Shown here: in pieces, positions 15,465-23,604 of the stretch | Layout: every line of letters begins with the position of its first letter | How positions within the stretch are numbered: the first letter of the stretch is position 1 | Origin: Pseudomaricurvus sp033283335 | Lineage (GTDB): Bacteria; Pseudomonadota; Gammaproteobacteria; Pseudomonadales; Cellvibrionaceae | DNA length: 64,000 bases | Assembly (NCBI GenBank): GCA_033283335.1 | Contig: JAWMQP010000009.1 | Span: 1 to 64,000, forward strand | Reading direction: 5' to 3' | Notes under the pieces: model-generated | The model's input: the letters and a program-made list of their open reading frames with translations, nothing else | Told to the model about the DNA's origin: nothing | Database searches by the model: none | Position numbers and translations under genes: made by a program

Positions 15465-17465
15465 ATGCCTTTTTCAGCGGCGCCCAAGGGGCACCTGAAT
15501 CCACCGGTGTTCTACACCGCGACGGCCGTTCTGCTGCTGCTGGTGGCATATGCGGTCCTCTTTCCCGAAGATGCGACGGCCCGTTTTGAAGCGTTGCAGG
15601 CCGCCATCGTCGCCAATATGAGTTGGTACTATGTGCTGGTGGTGGCGATCATCCTGATCAGTACGATCATCATCGCAGTTTCCGATTTCGGCTCGGTCAA
15701 GCTGGGTCCGGAGCACTCTGAGCCCGACTACGATTACCCGTCCTGGTTTGCCATGTTGTTTTCGGCCGGCATGGGCATTGGCCTGCTGTTTTTTGGCGTG
15801 GCCGAACCTGTGATGCATTACCTGTCACCGCCCGTGGGGGAGACTGGCACAGTGCAGGCCGCTCGTGAGGCGATGATACTGACGTTTTTTCACTGGGGGC
15901 TGCACGCCTGGTCGATCTACGCCATTGTCGCTTTGATCCTGGCCTATTTCAGTTACCGTCACAAGCTGCCGCTGACCATGCGCTCGGCCCTCTACCCAAT
16001 GATTGGCGAGCGCATCTACGGGCCCATTGGTCACGCAGTGGATGTGTTCGCCATAGTCGGTACCGTGTGTGGTGTTGCCACCACGCTGGGTTATGGCGTG
16101 CTGCAGATCAATTCCGGTTTGAACCATCTGTTTGGCCTGCCTGTGGGGCAGACCACCCAGGTAATCCTGATTGTGCTGACGACCGTGTTGGCCACGGTGT
16201 CGGTGGTGATGGGGTTGGATGCGGGGATTAAGCGCTTATCGCAGTTGAATATGTCGCTGGCAGCGCTGTTGCTGTTGCTGGTGCTGTTTCTTGGCAGCAG
16301 TGTGTATTTGCTGCAAACCTTTTTGCAGAACCTGGGCGGTTACCTGTCGGTGCTGGTTAACAAGACGTTCAATCTGTACGCCTACGAGCCCACCGACTGG
16401 CTCGGTGGCTGGACCATTTTCTACTGGGGCTGGTGGATGTCCTGGTCGCCGTTTGTGGGCCTGTTTATTGCCCGCATTTCTCGCGGTCGAACCATCCGCG
16501 AGTTTGTCATCGGCGCCATGTTGGTGCCGGCCTTGATTACCTTGTTATGGATGACGTTCTTTGGCAACTCGGCCATTCATATGATTCTGAATGAGGGCTT
16601 TACCTCTCTTGGGGAAACGGTCAGTCGGGATCAGTCCCTGGCGTTGTTTCAGTTTCTGGAGCATCTGCCCATGAGCGGCTTACTGTCGGGTGTGGCGGTG
16701 CTGATGGTGATTGTGTTCTTTGTCACTTCCGCCGATTCCGGTGCAATGGTGGTGAATATGCTGGCGTCGTTTGGGCAAGACGATACGCCGCTGTGGCAGC
16801 GGATATTTTGGTGCGCGCTGATTGGTGTGGTGGCCATCGCACTGCTGTTGGCCGGAGGGCTGGCGTCCCTGCAAACCGCGGTGATTGCCAGCGCCCTGCC
16901 ATTTTCAGTGATTTTACTGGCGTCCATTTACGGCCTGGTGACCGCCCTGCGTCGCGATACCGTGAAAAAAATCACTCAGCAAGCACCCACGGCTCCAATC
17001 ACCGCACGCAACCCGGTGAGCTGGCAACGACGTCTGCGCAATCTGGTGCATTTGCCCACGCTGGAAGAAGTGCGGGAGTTTATTGGTGAGGTGGGTGAGC
17101 CGGCCCTGCAGGAGTTCGCCACCGAAATGGAGCGCAACGGCTACTCGGTGGCGGTGAAACACGGCGAAAACCAGTCGGTTTTTTTGCAGGTGTATCAAGG
17201 CGATGAAGTGGACTTTTTGTACGGCCTGTACGCCAAGGCCCACCTCAAACCCAGCGCCAAAATGTCTGAGCAGGTTGAGCGGGCTTTGCAGCCTCTGGAT
17301 GATACTGTGGATGATGATAGTGAAGATAAGTACTTCGGCGCGGAAGTGCATTTGCAGGAAGGTGGCCAGGATTATGATGTGATGGGTTGGACCCGAGACC
17401 AGTTGCTGTCGGATATTTTGTCGCAATACGAAAGGCATTTACAGTTCCTGCACACCCTGCGTTAA
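15465..17465 (+). CDS. BCCT-family compatible-solute transporter
   Basis: A 666-residue sodium- or proton-coupled transporter with 12 predicted membrane segments. Family signatures are FSAGMGIGLLFFGVAEPVMH, the tryptophan-rich GWWMSWSPFVGLFIARISRG and FFVTSADSGAMVV. A cytosolic C-terminal tail of about 150 residues follows the last segment (LPTLEEVREFIGEVGEPALQ and onward), as in BetT-like choline transporters, where the tail takes part in osmotic control. Choline, glycine betaine or ectoine are possible substrates. An ectoine-type catabolic cluster begins about 2 kb downstream, which favours a compatible solute. It is separated from the kinase gene by 124 bases and probably has its own promoter. 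Confidence 0.92.
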   Translation: MPFSAAPKGHLNPPVFYTATAVLLLLVAYAVLFPEDATARFEALQAAIVANMSWYYVLVVAIILISTIIIAVSDFGSVKLGPEHSEPDYDYPSWFAMLFSAGMGIGLLFFGVAEPVMHYLSPPVGETGTVQAAREAMILTFFHWGLHAWSIYAIVALILAYFSYRHKLPLTMRSALYPMIGERIYGPIGHAVDVFAIVGTVCGVATTLGYGVLQINSGLNHLFGLPVGQTTQVILIVLTTVLATVSVVMGLDAGIKRLSQLNMSLAALLLLLVLFLGSSVYLLQTFLQNLGGYLSVLVNKTFNLYAYEPTDWLGGWTIFYWGWWMSWSPFVGLFIARISRGRTIREFVIGAMLVPALITLLWMTFFGNSAIHMILNEGFTSLGETVSRDQSLALFQFLEHLPMSGLLSGVAVLMVIVFFVTSADSGAMVVNMLASFGQDDTPLWQRIFWCALIGVVAIALLLAGGLASLQTAVIASALPFSVILLASIYGLVTALRRDTVKKITQQAPTAPITARNPVSWQRRLRNLVHLPTLEEVREFIGEVGEPALQEFATEMERNGYSVAVKHGENQSVFLQVYQGDEVDFLYGLYAKAHLKPSAKMSEQVERALQPLDDTVDDDSEDKYFGAEVHLQEGGQDYDVMGWTRDQLLSDILSQYERHLQFLHTLR

Positions 17466-17552
17466 ATCCGCAATCAATCGACCGCTCGCCACTGGCAAAG
17501 TGATTGTTCTTGGCTATGCTTGAGCGGAATAAAAACACTTTTGAGTAACCCT

Positions 17553-17990
17553 ATGGCCAGGCATTCCTCCCGTTCCGGATTTTCACTTTTTAGTTTTATC
17601 TGGCGTTGGCTGGGTGTGTTGGCTCTGATTCTGGCGACGTTCAATCCCACGGGCAACTCCGCGTTTCACTGGATTAAAGCGGCCATCAGTGAGGGTCAGT
17701 TTGGCCCCACGCACGCCCTGGCGATTATCGTGTTGCTTATTGGTTGGGTGATTGTCTGGATAGCCACCTGGCGAGCGCTCGATACTCTGGGGGTGGTGCT
17801 GGCGTCGGTAACGCTGGCGGTGCTGGTCTGGCTGTTGGTGGATATTGGCTGGTTGCGCACCGATTCACGCCAGGCCATTGGCTGGATTGTGCTGGTGTGT
17901 TTATCGTTGCTGTTTGCGCTGGGCATGTCCTGGTCACATATCTGGCGACGTCTTACCGGTCAGTTGACGGTGGATGAAGTTGACGAATAG
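17553..17990 (+). CDS. DUF6524-like membrane protein
   Basis: A 145-residue inner-membrane protein with four predicted membrane segments and the motif LATFNPTGNSAFHW in the first third, a feature I associate with DUF6524. The function is unknown. The ATG at 17553 is preferred over the TTG at 17520, though neither has a strong ribosome-binding site. The C-terminus is acidic (LTVDEVDE). It follows the BCCT transporter by about 90 bases and precedes dps; no clear operon link to either is visible. Confidence 0.72.
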   Translation: MARHSSRSGFSLFSFIWRWLGVLALILATFNPTGNSAFHWIKAAISEGQFGPTHALAIIVLLIGWVIVWIATWRALDTLGVVLASVTLAVLVWLLVDIGWLRTDSRQAIGWIVLVCLSLLFALGMSWSHIWRRLTGQLTVDEVDE

Positions 17991-18129
17991 GCCAAACTAC
18001 CGGATTAATGTAACCCTTTAAAAACTTTCTATTGCCTCCATTGATTATTCCAAGTCAGTATAACTTTAGCGAATCGTACGTTTTTGTTAGGGTATATATC
18101 ACACCGTTACACAAGGTAAAGGAGGTTCC

Positions 18130-18600
18130 ATGACTGAGATTAACATTGGTATCAATAAGGAAGACCGCAGTAACATTGCCCAAGGGTTGAGCCGCTTACT
18201 GGCCGATTCTTACACTTTGTATCTGCAAACACACAACTTCCACTGGAACGTCACCGGTCCGCAATTTCGTGAATTGCACTTGATGTTTGAAGAACATTAC
18301 ACCGAACTGGCCGTGGCGGTGGATGATATTGCCGAGCGCATTCGCACACTGGATTTTCCGGCTCCCGGAACCTACGCGGAGTTTGCCCGACTCAGTTCGG
18401 TCACAGAGGTTGAAGGCATTCCCGAATCCGGCGAGATGGTAGATATTTTGACACAGGGGCACGAACAGGTGGTCAGAACCGCTCGTGAGGTGTTGAAGCT
18501 GGCGCAAGATGCCGATGATGAATCCACCGCGGCGTTGGTCTCAGACCGCATGCGAATTCATGAAAAGACGTCCTGGATGTTGCGCGCTACGCGTAAATAA
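18130..18600 (+). CDS. dps: Dps-family ferritin-like DNA-protection protein
   Basis: A 156-residue four-helix ferritin-like protein. The Dps ferroxidase region is clear: LQTHNFHWNVTGPQFRELH (about 36-54), followed by EEHYTELAVAVDDIAERIR. Dps dodecamers oxidise and store iron and shield DNA during oxidative or starvation stress. The length is normal for the family. AAAGGAGG lies just before the ATG, a very strong ribosome-binding site, suggesting high expression. A terminator-like hairpin follows. TATA-rich segments in the 130-base upstream spacer could hold a stationary-phase promoter, but no clear OxyR or Fur site was recognised. Confidence 0.95.
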   Translation: MTEINIGINKEDRSNIAQGLSRLLADSYTLYLQTHNFHWNVTGPQFRELHLMFEEHYTELAVAVDDIAERIRTLDFPAPGTYAEFARLSSVTEVEGIPESGEMVDILTQGHEQVVRTAREVLKLAQDADDESTAALVSDRMRIHEKTSWMLRATRK

Positions 18601-18635
18601 ACGTCGTTGCGTCAACCAGTATTGATGTCCTACGA

Positions 18636-18664
18636 GGCAAGCGAATAGCAGCTTGTCTTTTCTT
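18636..18664 (+). terminator. Rho-independent terminator of dps
   Basis: GGCAAGC (18636-18642) pairs with GCTTGTC (18651-18657) through one G-T wobble, across an 8-base loop. TTTTCTT follows the stem. It lies 36 bases after the dps stop. Confidence 0.6.
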
Positions 18665-18935
18665 GGCCAGCTGCTGCAGGCAGTTGGCCAGCTTCGCACA
18701 ACATCCTTTTTTTGCGCCCGTCTTACATTCGTACAACAATCATTTTTCACTCCGCACTTCTCTTTCACACCTTACCCACATCGTGATGTTCAATGGCTGG
18801 ATTGGCAGATCTTTCGTTAATTGTCTGCGGATTGGCTAACCCTCGTTATTTTGCCGATGCAACCAGTCTGACCGGATGGCAGGGACTAAGGCCCTGTGAC
18901 TATACTCAGGCCTGGGAGCCGGGGAGGGCGTCACA

Positions 18936-19436
18936 ATGCGTGCAATACAGTGTCACGACTCAGCAGCAGGCAGGTACGGTGGGAGGCCGGATTGGATCCG
19001 GTTGACAGTTGGTGGTTTGCAGATAATTTTCGGGATGGTGTTGACAGCGGTGGTCTCAGCTGACAAGTTAGAGGTATGTGAAAGCCGGGCGGTCCATCGT
19101 TTGCAGTTGTGTTTGAGCAACTCCGATACCGCTGACAAACCGGGCTGCTGGTTTACCTCACAGAGTGAGTATCATCAATGCCGACAGCAGCAACATCAAC
19201 AATATCAACAACAGAAACATCAACAACAGCACCCTCAACAGCAGACTACTGACCGAGTTGAGAAGCGTGCGGCAGGGGGCACCTCTACGGCTGTGCCAAT
19301 CACGGAGGTGGAGCCGACCAACGAGCCGGTTAAAGCGCAAAGCAATCGCCCCCAACATTACCAACATATCGAGCAAGACCAAAAATACGAACAGGATAAG
19401 CTACGCGAAGTCCGTACCATTCGCGACATCATGTAA
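18936..19436 (+). CDS. Q/H-rich exported hypothetical protein
   Basis: A 166-residue protein that I do not recognise. A basic N-terminus is followed by a hydrophobic stretch and an Ala-Val-Val-Ser-Ala cleavage-like end (about residues 24-42), suggesting a signal peptide. The mature part has four cysteines within about 50 residues, then a Gln/His-rich tract (about 83-105) and a charged C-terminus. The four cysteines could form disulfides in the periplasm. GGGAGGG upstream of the ATG supports the start, though the exported form could also start at ATG 19035. The CAA-rich tract is repetitive and another frame (19165-19554) is open across it, so coding status is moderate. It ends 18 bases before the deacylase gene. 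Confidence 0.5.
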   Translation: MRAIQCHDSAAGRYGGRPDWIRLTVGGLQIIFGMVLTAVVSADKLEVCESRAVHRLQLCLSNSDTADKPGCWFTSQSEYHQCRQQQHQQYQQQKHQQQHPQQQTTDRVEKRAAGGTSTAVPITEVEPTNEPVKAQSNRPQHYQHIEQDQKYEQDKLREVRTIRDIM

Positions 19437-19454
19437 ACCTCAACAGGAGGAAAT

Positions 19455-20648
19455 GTGTTCGCAGGCATGCCATCGAATAGCGAGGCGGGTTGGCCAGACA
19501 TTCTGCAGCAGGCCATTAAGCTGCGTCATCAGTTACACCGACAGCCTGAATTGACCTGGCAGGAGTCGGCCACCGCAACGTGTGTGCGCGAATCGCTGGA
19601 TGCTCTCGGCATTGCCTGGCGGGCCTGCGCTGAACACGGCACCGTAGCGACCTTGGCGGCATCAGCCAGTGGCAAACACATTGCCCTGCGCGGCGATATG
19701 GATGCCCTACCGATTGAAGAGCTGGCGCAGGTTGCCTATCGTTCTGAGGTGCCGGGTTGCATGCACGCCTGTGGACACGATGGCCACACGGCCGCCCTGT
19801 GGGCCACCGCAGCCTGGTTAAAAGTCCACGAGGACACATTGCCAGGACCTGTGTCGTTGCTGTTTCAGCCAGCTGAAGAAGGGGGCCACGGGGCGCGCCG
19901 CATGATTGACGAAGGCGCGCTGGAATCGGTCGACTGTATTTATGGCTGGCACAACTGGCCGGCCATCCCCTTTGGCCAGGCGGTGTGCCCTGACGGCGCG
20001 GTGATGTCGGGCAACGGGGTGTTTGTGATTGAAGTGACCGGGCGCGGTGGACATGCCAGTCAGCCGGAACTGTGTCGCGATCCGGTATTGGCCGCCGCAG
20101 CCATCGCGTTAAATTTGCAGCAGATTGTCAGTCGACGATTGCCACCGCAGGCCGCCGCTGTTGTCAGTGTCAGCGCCATCAATGCCGATGCAGCACCGAC
20201 AGTCACACCGGAGACCGCAACCCTCACCGGCAGTATCCGTCTCAGTGATCCGGCACTGCGAACGACCATCAATAGCGCCATTGCTGATATTGCTGAGCAT
20301 ACTGCCCGGGCCTACGGTGTGCGAGCCTCTGTCACCTCGGAGCCCCGCTATGAGGCCACCCTCAATCACAGTGCTGAAGCGGAGACGTTTCGCCAGGCAC
20401 TGGAGCAGGAGTTTGGCGAGGGCTGGTGTCCGCATGATCTGCCGACACCCATCATGGCATCAGAAGATTTCAGTTATTACTTACAGCAGATTCCAGGGGC
20501 TTTTGCATTGATTGGTATGGGGGGGGATGACCAGTTCCAGCACCCGTGTCACAGCCCGCACTATCAATTTAACGACGACCTGTTGGCGCCGGTGGTACGA
20601 CTGTTTGCCCGCCTGGTGGGTGCACCTGTGCCTGTTCCGAGTGCCTGA
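19455..20648 (+). CDS. M20-family amidohydrolase, probable N-acetyl-diaminobutyrate deacetylase
   Basis: A 397-residue metallohydrolase of the M20 aminoacylase/hippurate-hydrolase type. The zinc-site motif GCMHACGHDGHTAAL (residues 101-115), the catalytic PAEEGG (139-144) and MASEDFSYY near the C-terminus are all present; the lid domain lies in between. The neighbours are an EctB-like transaminase, a DoeA-like ectoine hydrolase and a semialdehyde dehydrogenase, so the substrate is probably N-acetyl-L-2,4-diaminobutyrate, formed from ectoine. The classical DoeB deacetylase belongs to a different, aspartoacylase-like family. I recall an M20 alternative named DoeB2 but cannot confirm it here. 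AGGAGG four bases before the GTG supports the chosen start. Confidence 0.82.
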   Translation: MFAGMPSNSEAGWPDILQQAIKLRHQLHRQPELTWQESATATCVRESLDALGIAWRACAEHGTVATLAASASGKHIALRGDMDALPIEELAQVAYRSEVPGCMHACGHDGHTAALWATAAWLKVHEDTLPGPVSLLFQPAEEGGHGARRMIDEGALESVDCIYGWHNWPAIPFGQAVCPDGAVMSGNGVFVIEVTGRGGHASQPELCRDPVLAAAAIALNLQQIVSRRLPPQAAAVVSVSAINADAAPTVTPETATLTGSIRLSDPALRTTINSAIADIAEHTARAYGVRASVTSEPRYEATLNHSAEAETFRQALEQEFGEGWCPHDLPTPIMASEDFSYYLQQIPGAFALIGMGGDDQFQHPCHSPHYQFNDDLLAPVVRLFARLVGAPVPVPSA

Positions 20649-20705
20649 TCAGGTCGAGGAAATGACCCACTATTCAGTGAGTATGAATAACGAATTGTTT
20701 TATTG

Positions 20706-20725
20706 ATCAGTGAGTTATCACTGAT
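20706..20725. promoter_or_regulatory. perfect inverted repeat after the deacylase gene
   Basis: ATCAGTGA (20706-20713) and TCACTGAT (20718-20725) form a perfect 8-base inverted repeat with a 4-base centre. No T-run follows on the plus strand, so it resembles an operator more than a terminator. It lies in the 300-base spacer ahead of the transaminase gene. Confidence 0.4.
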
Positions 20726-20924
20726 TCGCCTTGCAGATTGGCCGGTGGTCACCTACCTTGAAAATATCGGTGAAAAAAGCCGTCTGCATCGCTTCAAAAT
20801 CGCGTGCCAGCGTTCGCGCGTCCATGTGTGTCGTCTGTCGACACGCACTCAATACCATCATAGGGTCCGCAGTGTTCAGGCCGCGACCCTTAGAGCCATC
20901 AATCACAATCCGGTGTTTATGCAC
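20718..20924 (-). CDS. possible small protein, function unknown
   Basis: A 68-residue frame on the minus strand within the 300-base spacer between the deacylase and transaminase genes, divergent from the latter. The sequence contains KHRIVIDGSKGRGLN and ARTLARDFEAMQTAFFTDIF, which looks protein-like, but I recognise no family. The GTG start lacks a good ribosome-binding site, and the stop lies in the inverted repeat at 20706-20725. It is not the Lrp-type regulator found in some ectoine-degradation clusters. It is listed as a candidate only. Confidence 0.25.
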   Translation of the reverse strand: MHKHRIVIDGSKGRGLNTADPMMVLSACRQTTHMDARTLARDFEAMQTAFFTDIFKVGDHRPICKANQ

Positions 20925-20947
20925 ACAGACCAGTAATGAGGGTGTCT

Positions 20948-22198
20948 ATGGAAATTTTTGAGCAATGGGAGTCGGAAATTCGCGGCTATTGTCGCAGTTA
21001 CCCCACGGTGTTTGCCTCCGCCAGCAACGCTCATCAAACCGACGAGCGGGGTAAAACCTACCTGGATTTTTTTGCCGGCGCCGGGGTATTGAACTTCGGC
21101 CATAACAACCCCCGTATGAAGCAGGCGATTATTGACTATCTGAACAAGGACGGTGTTGTCCACAGCCTGGATATGTATACCAGTGCCAAACGGGAATTTA
21201 TTGGCGCCTTCGCTGAGACGATTCTCAAACCACGCAATATGAAACACCGTCTGCAGTTTATGGGACCAACCGGAACCAATGCCGTGGAGGCGGCACTGAA
21301 ACTGGCCCGACGCGTCACTGGCCGGCATCAAGTTGTAGCATTTTCCCAGGGGTTTCACGGCATGACGCTGGGCTCGCTGGCCTGTACTGCGAATGCCTAT
21401 TTTCGCGGTGCCTCCGGCGTGCCTTTGCATTACGCCAGTCACCTGCCCTTTGAAACCAATGTCGGTGGTGGCGTTGAGCAATTGCAAGCCTTGCGCAAGT
21501 TACTGCACAACAATTCCAGTGGTCTGGAGAAACCGGCGGCGTTTTTGGTAGAGGCGATTCAGGCTGAAGGCGGTGTCAATGTGGCCAGTGAGGTGTGGCT
21601 GCAGGAGTTGCAACAACTGGCCCGCGATGTGGGGGCGTTATTTATCATCGATGATATCCAGGCGGGCTGTGGTCGCACCGGGCACTATTTCAGTTTTGAT
21701 CATATGGGACTGGACCCGGACATTATCTGTTTAGCCAAAGGTGTGGGTGGCTTTGGCACACCCATGGCGATGAACCTCAACAAACCGGAGCACGATGCCC
21801 ACTGGCAACCAGGCGAGCACACCGGCACTTTTCGTGGACAGGACCTGTCGTTTGTCGCCGGGCGTGAGGCTCTGCGTTATTTTGAGGATGATCAACTGAT
21901 GGCACAAACCCGTCAACGCGGTGAGTTGGTGCAGCAACGGCTGCTGGAAATTCGCGACAGCTATCCGCGAGCGGGTTTTGCGGTACGTGGTAAGGGCATG
22001 ATGCAGGCGCTGGATGTGGTCGATGGTGAGTTGGCCAAGCGCATTGCCCGGCGCTGTTTTGACACCGGCTTGCTGATTGCCCCCTGTGGAGAGGGTGGAC
22101 GAGTGATCAAGCTGTTGCCGCCCCTGACCATTGCCGACGAGCATCTTGATGAGGGATTGTCGTTGCTGGCCGCAGCGGTCGAGCTGTGTATGGAATAG
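20948..22198 (+). CDS. doeD: EctB-like diaminobutyrate transaminase of ectoine catabolism
   Basis: A 416-residue class III PLP-dependent aminotransferase. It resembles EctB/DoeD: the N-terminus EIFEQWESEIRGYCRSYP, GPTGTNAVEAALKLARRVTG at about 100-120, the aspartate of FIIDDIQAGCGRTG that contacts the cofactor, and the PLP lysine in CLAKGVGGFGTP. EctB-type enzymes interconvert L-2,4-diaminobutyrate and aspartate semialdehyde. With no ectA or ectC nearby and with DoeA-like and dehydrogenase genes downstream, the degradative direction is inferred. The ATG at 20948 gives an EctB-like N-terminus and GAGGGTG precedes it; the frame also opens at 20936. The downstream hydrolase gene begins 48 bases after its stop. 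Confidence 0.88.
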   Translation: MEIFEQWESEIRGYCRSYPTVFASASNAHQTDERGKTYLDFFAGAGVLNFGHNNPRMKQAIIDYLNKDGVVHSLDMYTSAKREFIGAFAETILKPRNMKHRLQFMGPTGTNAVEAALKLARRVTGRHQVVAFSQGFHGMTLGSLACTANAYFRGASGVPLHYASHLPFETNVGGGVEQLQALRKLLHNNSSGLEKPAAFLVEAIQAEGGVNVASEVWLQELQQLARDVGALFIIDDIQAGCGRTGHYFSFDHMGLDPDIICLAKGVGGFGTPMAMNLNKPEHDAHWQPGEHTGTFRGQDLSFVAGREALRYFEDDQLMAQTRQRGELVQQRLLEIRDSYPRAGFAVRGKGMMQALDVVDGELAKRIARRCFDTGLLIAPCGEGGRVIKLLPPLTIADEHLDEGLSLLAAAVELCME

Positions 22199-22246
22199 CT
22201 GTGTAGGAAATAGTTGAACTGTGTTTGCAATCCAAGGAGCAAGGCG

Positions 22247-23593
22247 ATGAAACAGCGCGATGATATGACCTTCCCGTTTGCCGAGTACGAGCGCAGATTG
22301 AGTGAGTTGCGCCGTCGTATGGAGCAGCGGCTGCTGGATGCCGTGATCATTACCGATCCCGAAAATCTCATGTACCTGACGGATTACCAGACCACTGGGT
22401 ATTCGTTTTTCCAGGCATTGGTGGTGCCGATTGACGATCCGCCGTTTATGATCACCCGCCAGTTGGAAGAATCCAATGTGATTGCCCGCACCTGGGTTGA
22501 GCATACAAGACCTTATTCTGATACCGGTGATTCCATTCAGGCGCTGGTGGAGTCACTGCGTGAATTTGGTTTATCGAAGCGGGTGTTGGGGTATGAACGC
22601 AACAGCTATTTTTTCCCCGCCTATCATCAGGATGTGCTCAACACCTCTTTCACTGATGGTCGCCTGATGGACTGCTTCGGCATTGTCGAGGAGGGCCGCA
22701 AAACCAAATCGGAAGTGGAGCTGGAGATTATGCGACGCGCGGCCCGTGCCACCACTGCGGGGATGGAAGCGGGCATAGCGGCCACCCGGCCGGGGGTGAC
22801 GGAAAATGAAATCGGGGCGGCCATCAGCGAGGCCATGTTCAAGGCTGGCGGCGAACCGCCCGCCGTGATGCCCTACGTCACCTCCGGGCCGCGAACCATG
22901 ATCGGTCACGCCACCTGGGAGGGCCGCACGGTGCAGCCGGGTGAGCATGTGTTTCTCGAAGTGGGTGGCTGTTTCCGCCGCTATCACACCGCCATGATGC
23001 GAACGGTTCTGTGCGGTCCCATGACCGATGCCATGTACAAAGCCCAGGAAACCATGAAGTACGCCCTGCGCCAGGTGTATGACCATCTCCGTCCCGGCAT
23101 GACCGTGTCGGATACCGACATTTTGATTCGCACGGCCATTACCGATAACGATGTTGGCGGCCAGTTGATCACCCGCTCCGGTTACTCCATCGGCATTGCG
23201 TTTCCCCCCAGTTGGGATGAAGGCTACATTGTCAGTCTCAAGCAAGGGGATGCCACGGTGTTGGAAAAAGGCATGACCTTTCACATCATTCCCTGGATGT
23301 GGGGCGTCGAGGGCGACAAAACCTGCGGCATCTCCGACACCATCTATCTCACTGACAATGGCTGCGCCTCCTTTTTTGATGGCTTCCCCCAGGACTTCGT
23401 GGTCAAGAACGAGCAGGGTGAAGACAGAGGGACCGACTTTGTGGCGCTCAAAGGAAAAACCCAGCCGGATAAAGCCCAGCCGGATAAATCCCAGCGGCAG
23501 GAGCCGGTCGCCGAGCAAGCGGTTAACCACAAACCCCATGCCACAGGTGCGGTCACCGATAAGACCAAAGCCACGGATGTAAAAGCCAGTTAG
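22247..23593 (+). CDS. doeA: DoeA-type ectoine hydrolase
   Basis: A 448-residue protein with the pita-bread fold of M24 proteins. The N-terminal creatinase-like domain (about 1-160) includes DAVIITDPENLMYLTDYQTT, and the catalytic domain (about 165-400) includes MIGHATWEGRTV. At the usual metal-ligand positions it has FLEVGGCFRRYHTAMMRT rather than the Asp-containing M24 pattern, consistent with the ectoine hydrolases DoeA/EutD, which I recall are not metal-dependent. DoeA opens the ectoine ring to N-acetyl-diaminobutyrate. The C-terminus has an extra low-complexity tail of about 45 residues rich in Lys, Pro and Gln. AAGGAG before ATG 22247 decides the start. It lies in a four-gene catabolic cluster. 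Confidence 0.9.
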   Translation: MKQRDDMTFPFAEYERRLSELRRRMEQRLLDAVIITDPENLMYLTDYQTTGYSFFQALVVPIDDPPFMITRQLEESNVIARTWVEHTRPYSDTGDSIQALVESLREFGLSKRVLGYERNSYFFPAYHQDVLNTSFTDGRLMDCFGIVEEGRKTKSEVELEIMRRAARATTAGMEAGIAATRPGVTENEIGAAISEAMFKAGGEPPAVMPYVTSGPRTMIGHATWEGRTVQPGEHVFLEVGGCFRRYHTAMMRTVLCGPMTDAMYKAQETMKYALRQVYDHLRPGMTVSDTDILIRTAITDNDVGGQLITRSGYSIGIAFPPSWDEGYIVSLKQGDATVLEKGMTFHIIPWMWGVEGDKTCGISDTIYLTDNGCASFFDGFPQDFVVKNEQGEDRGTDFVALKGKTQPDKAQPDKSQRQEPVAEQAVNHKPHATGAVTDKTKATDVKAS

Positions 23594-23604
23594 GGGAGAA
23601 GATT

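Noticed and set aside
19165..19554. 129-codon plus-strand frame overlapping the Q/H-rich gene and the deacylase start
   Set aside because: It is an Asn/Ile/Ser-rich product of the CAA repeat in another frame, lacks a ribosome-binding site and runs into the deacylase gene.
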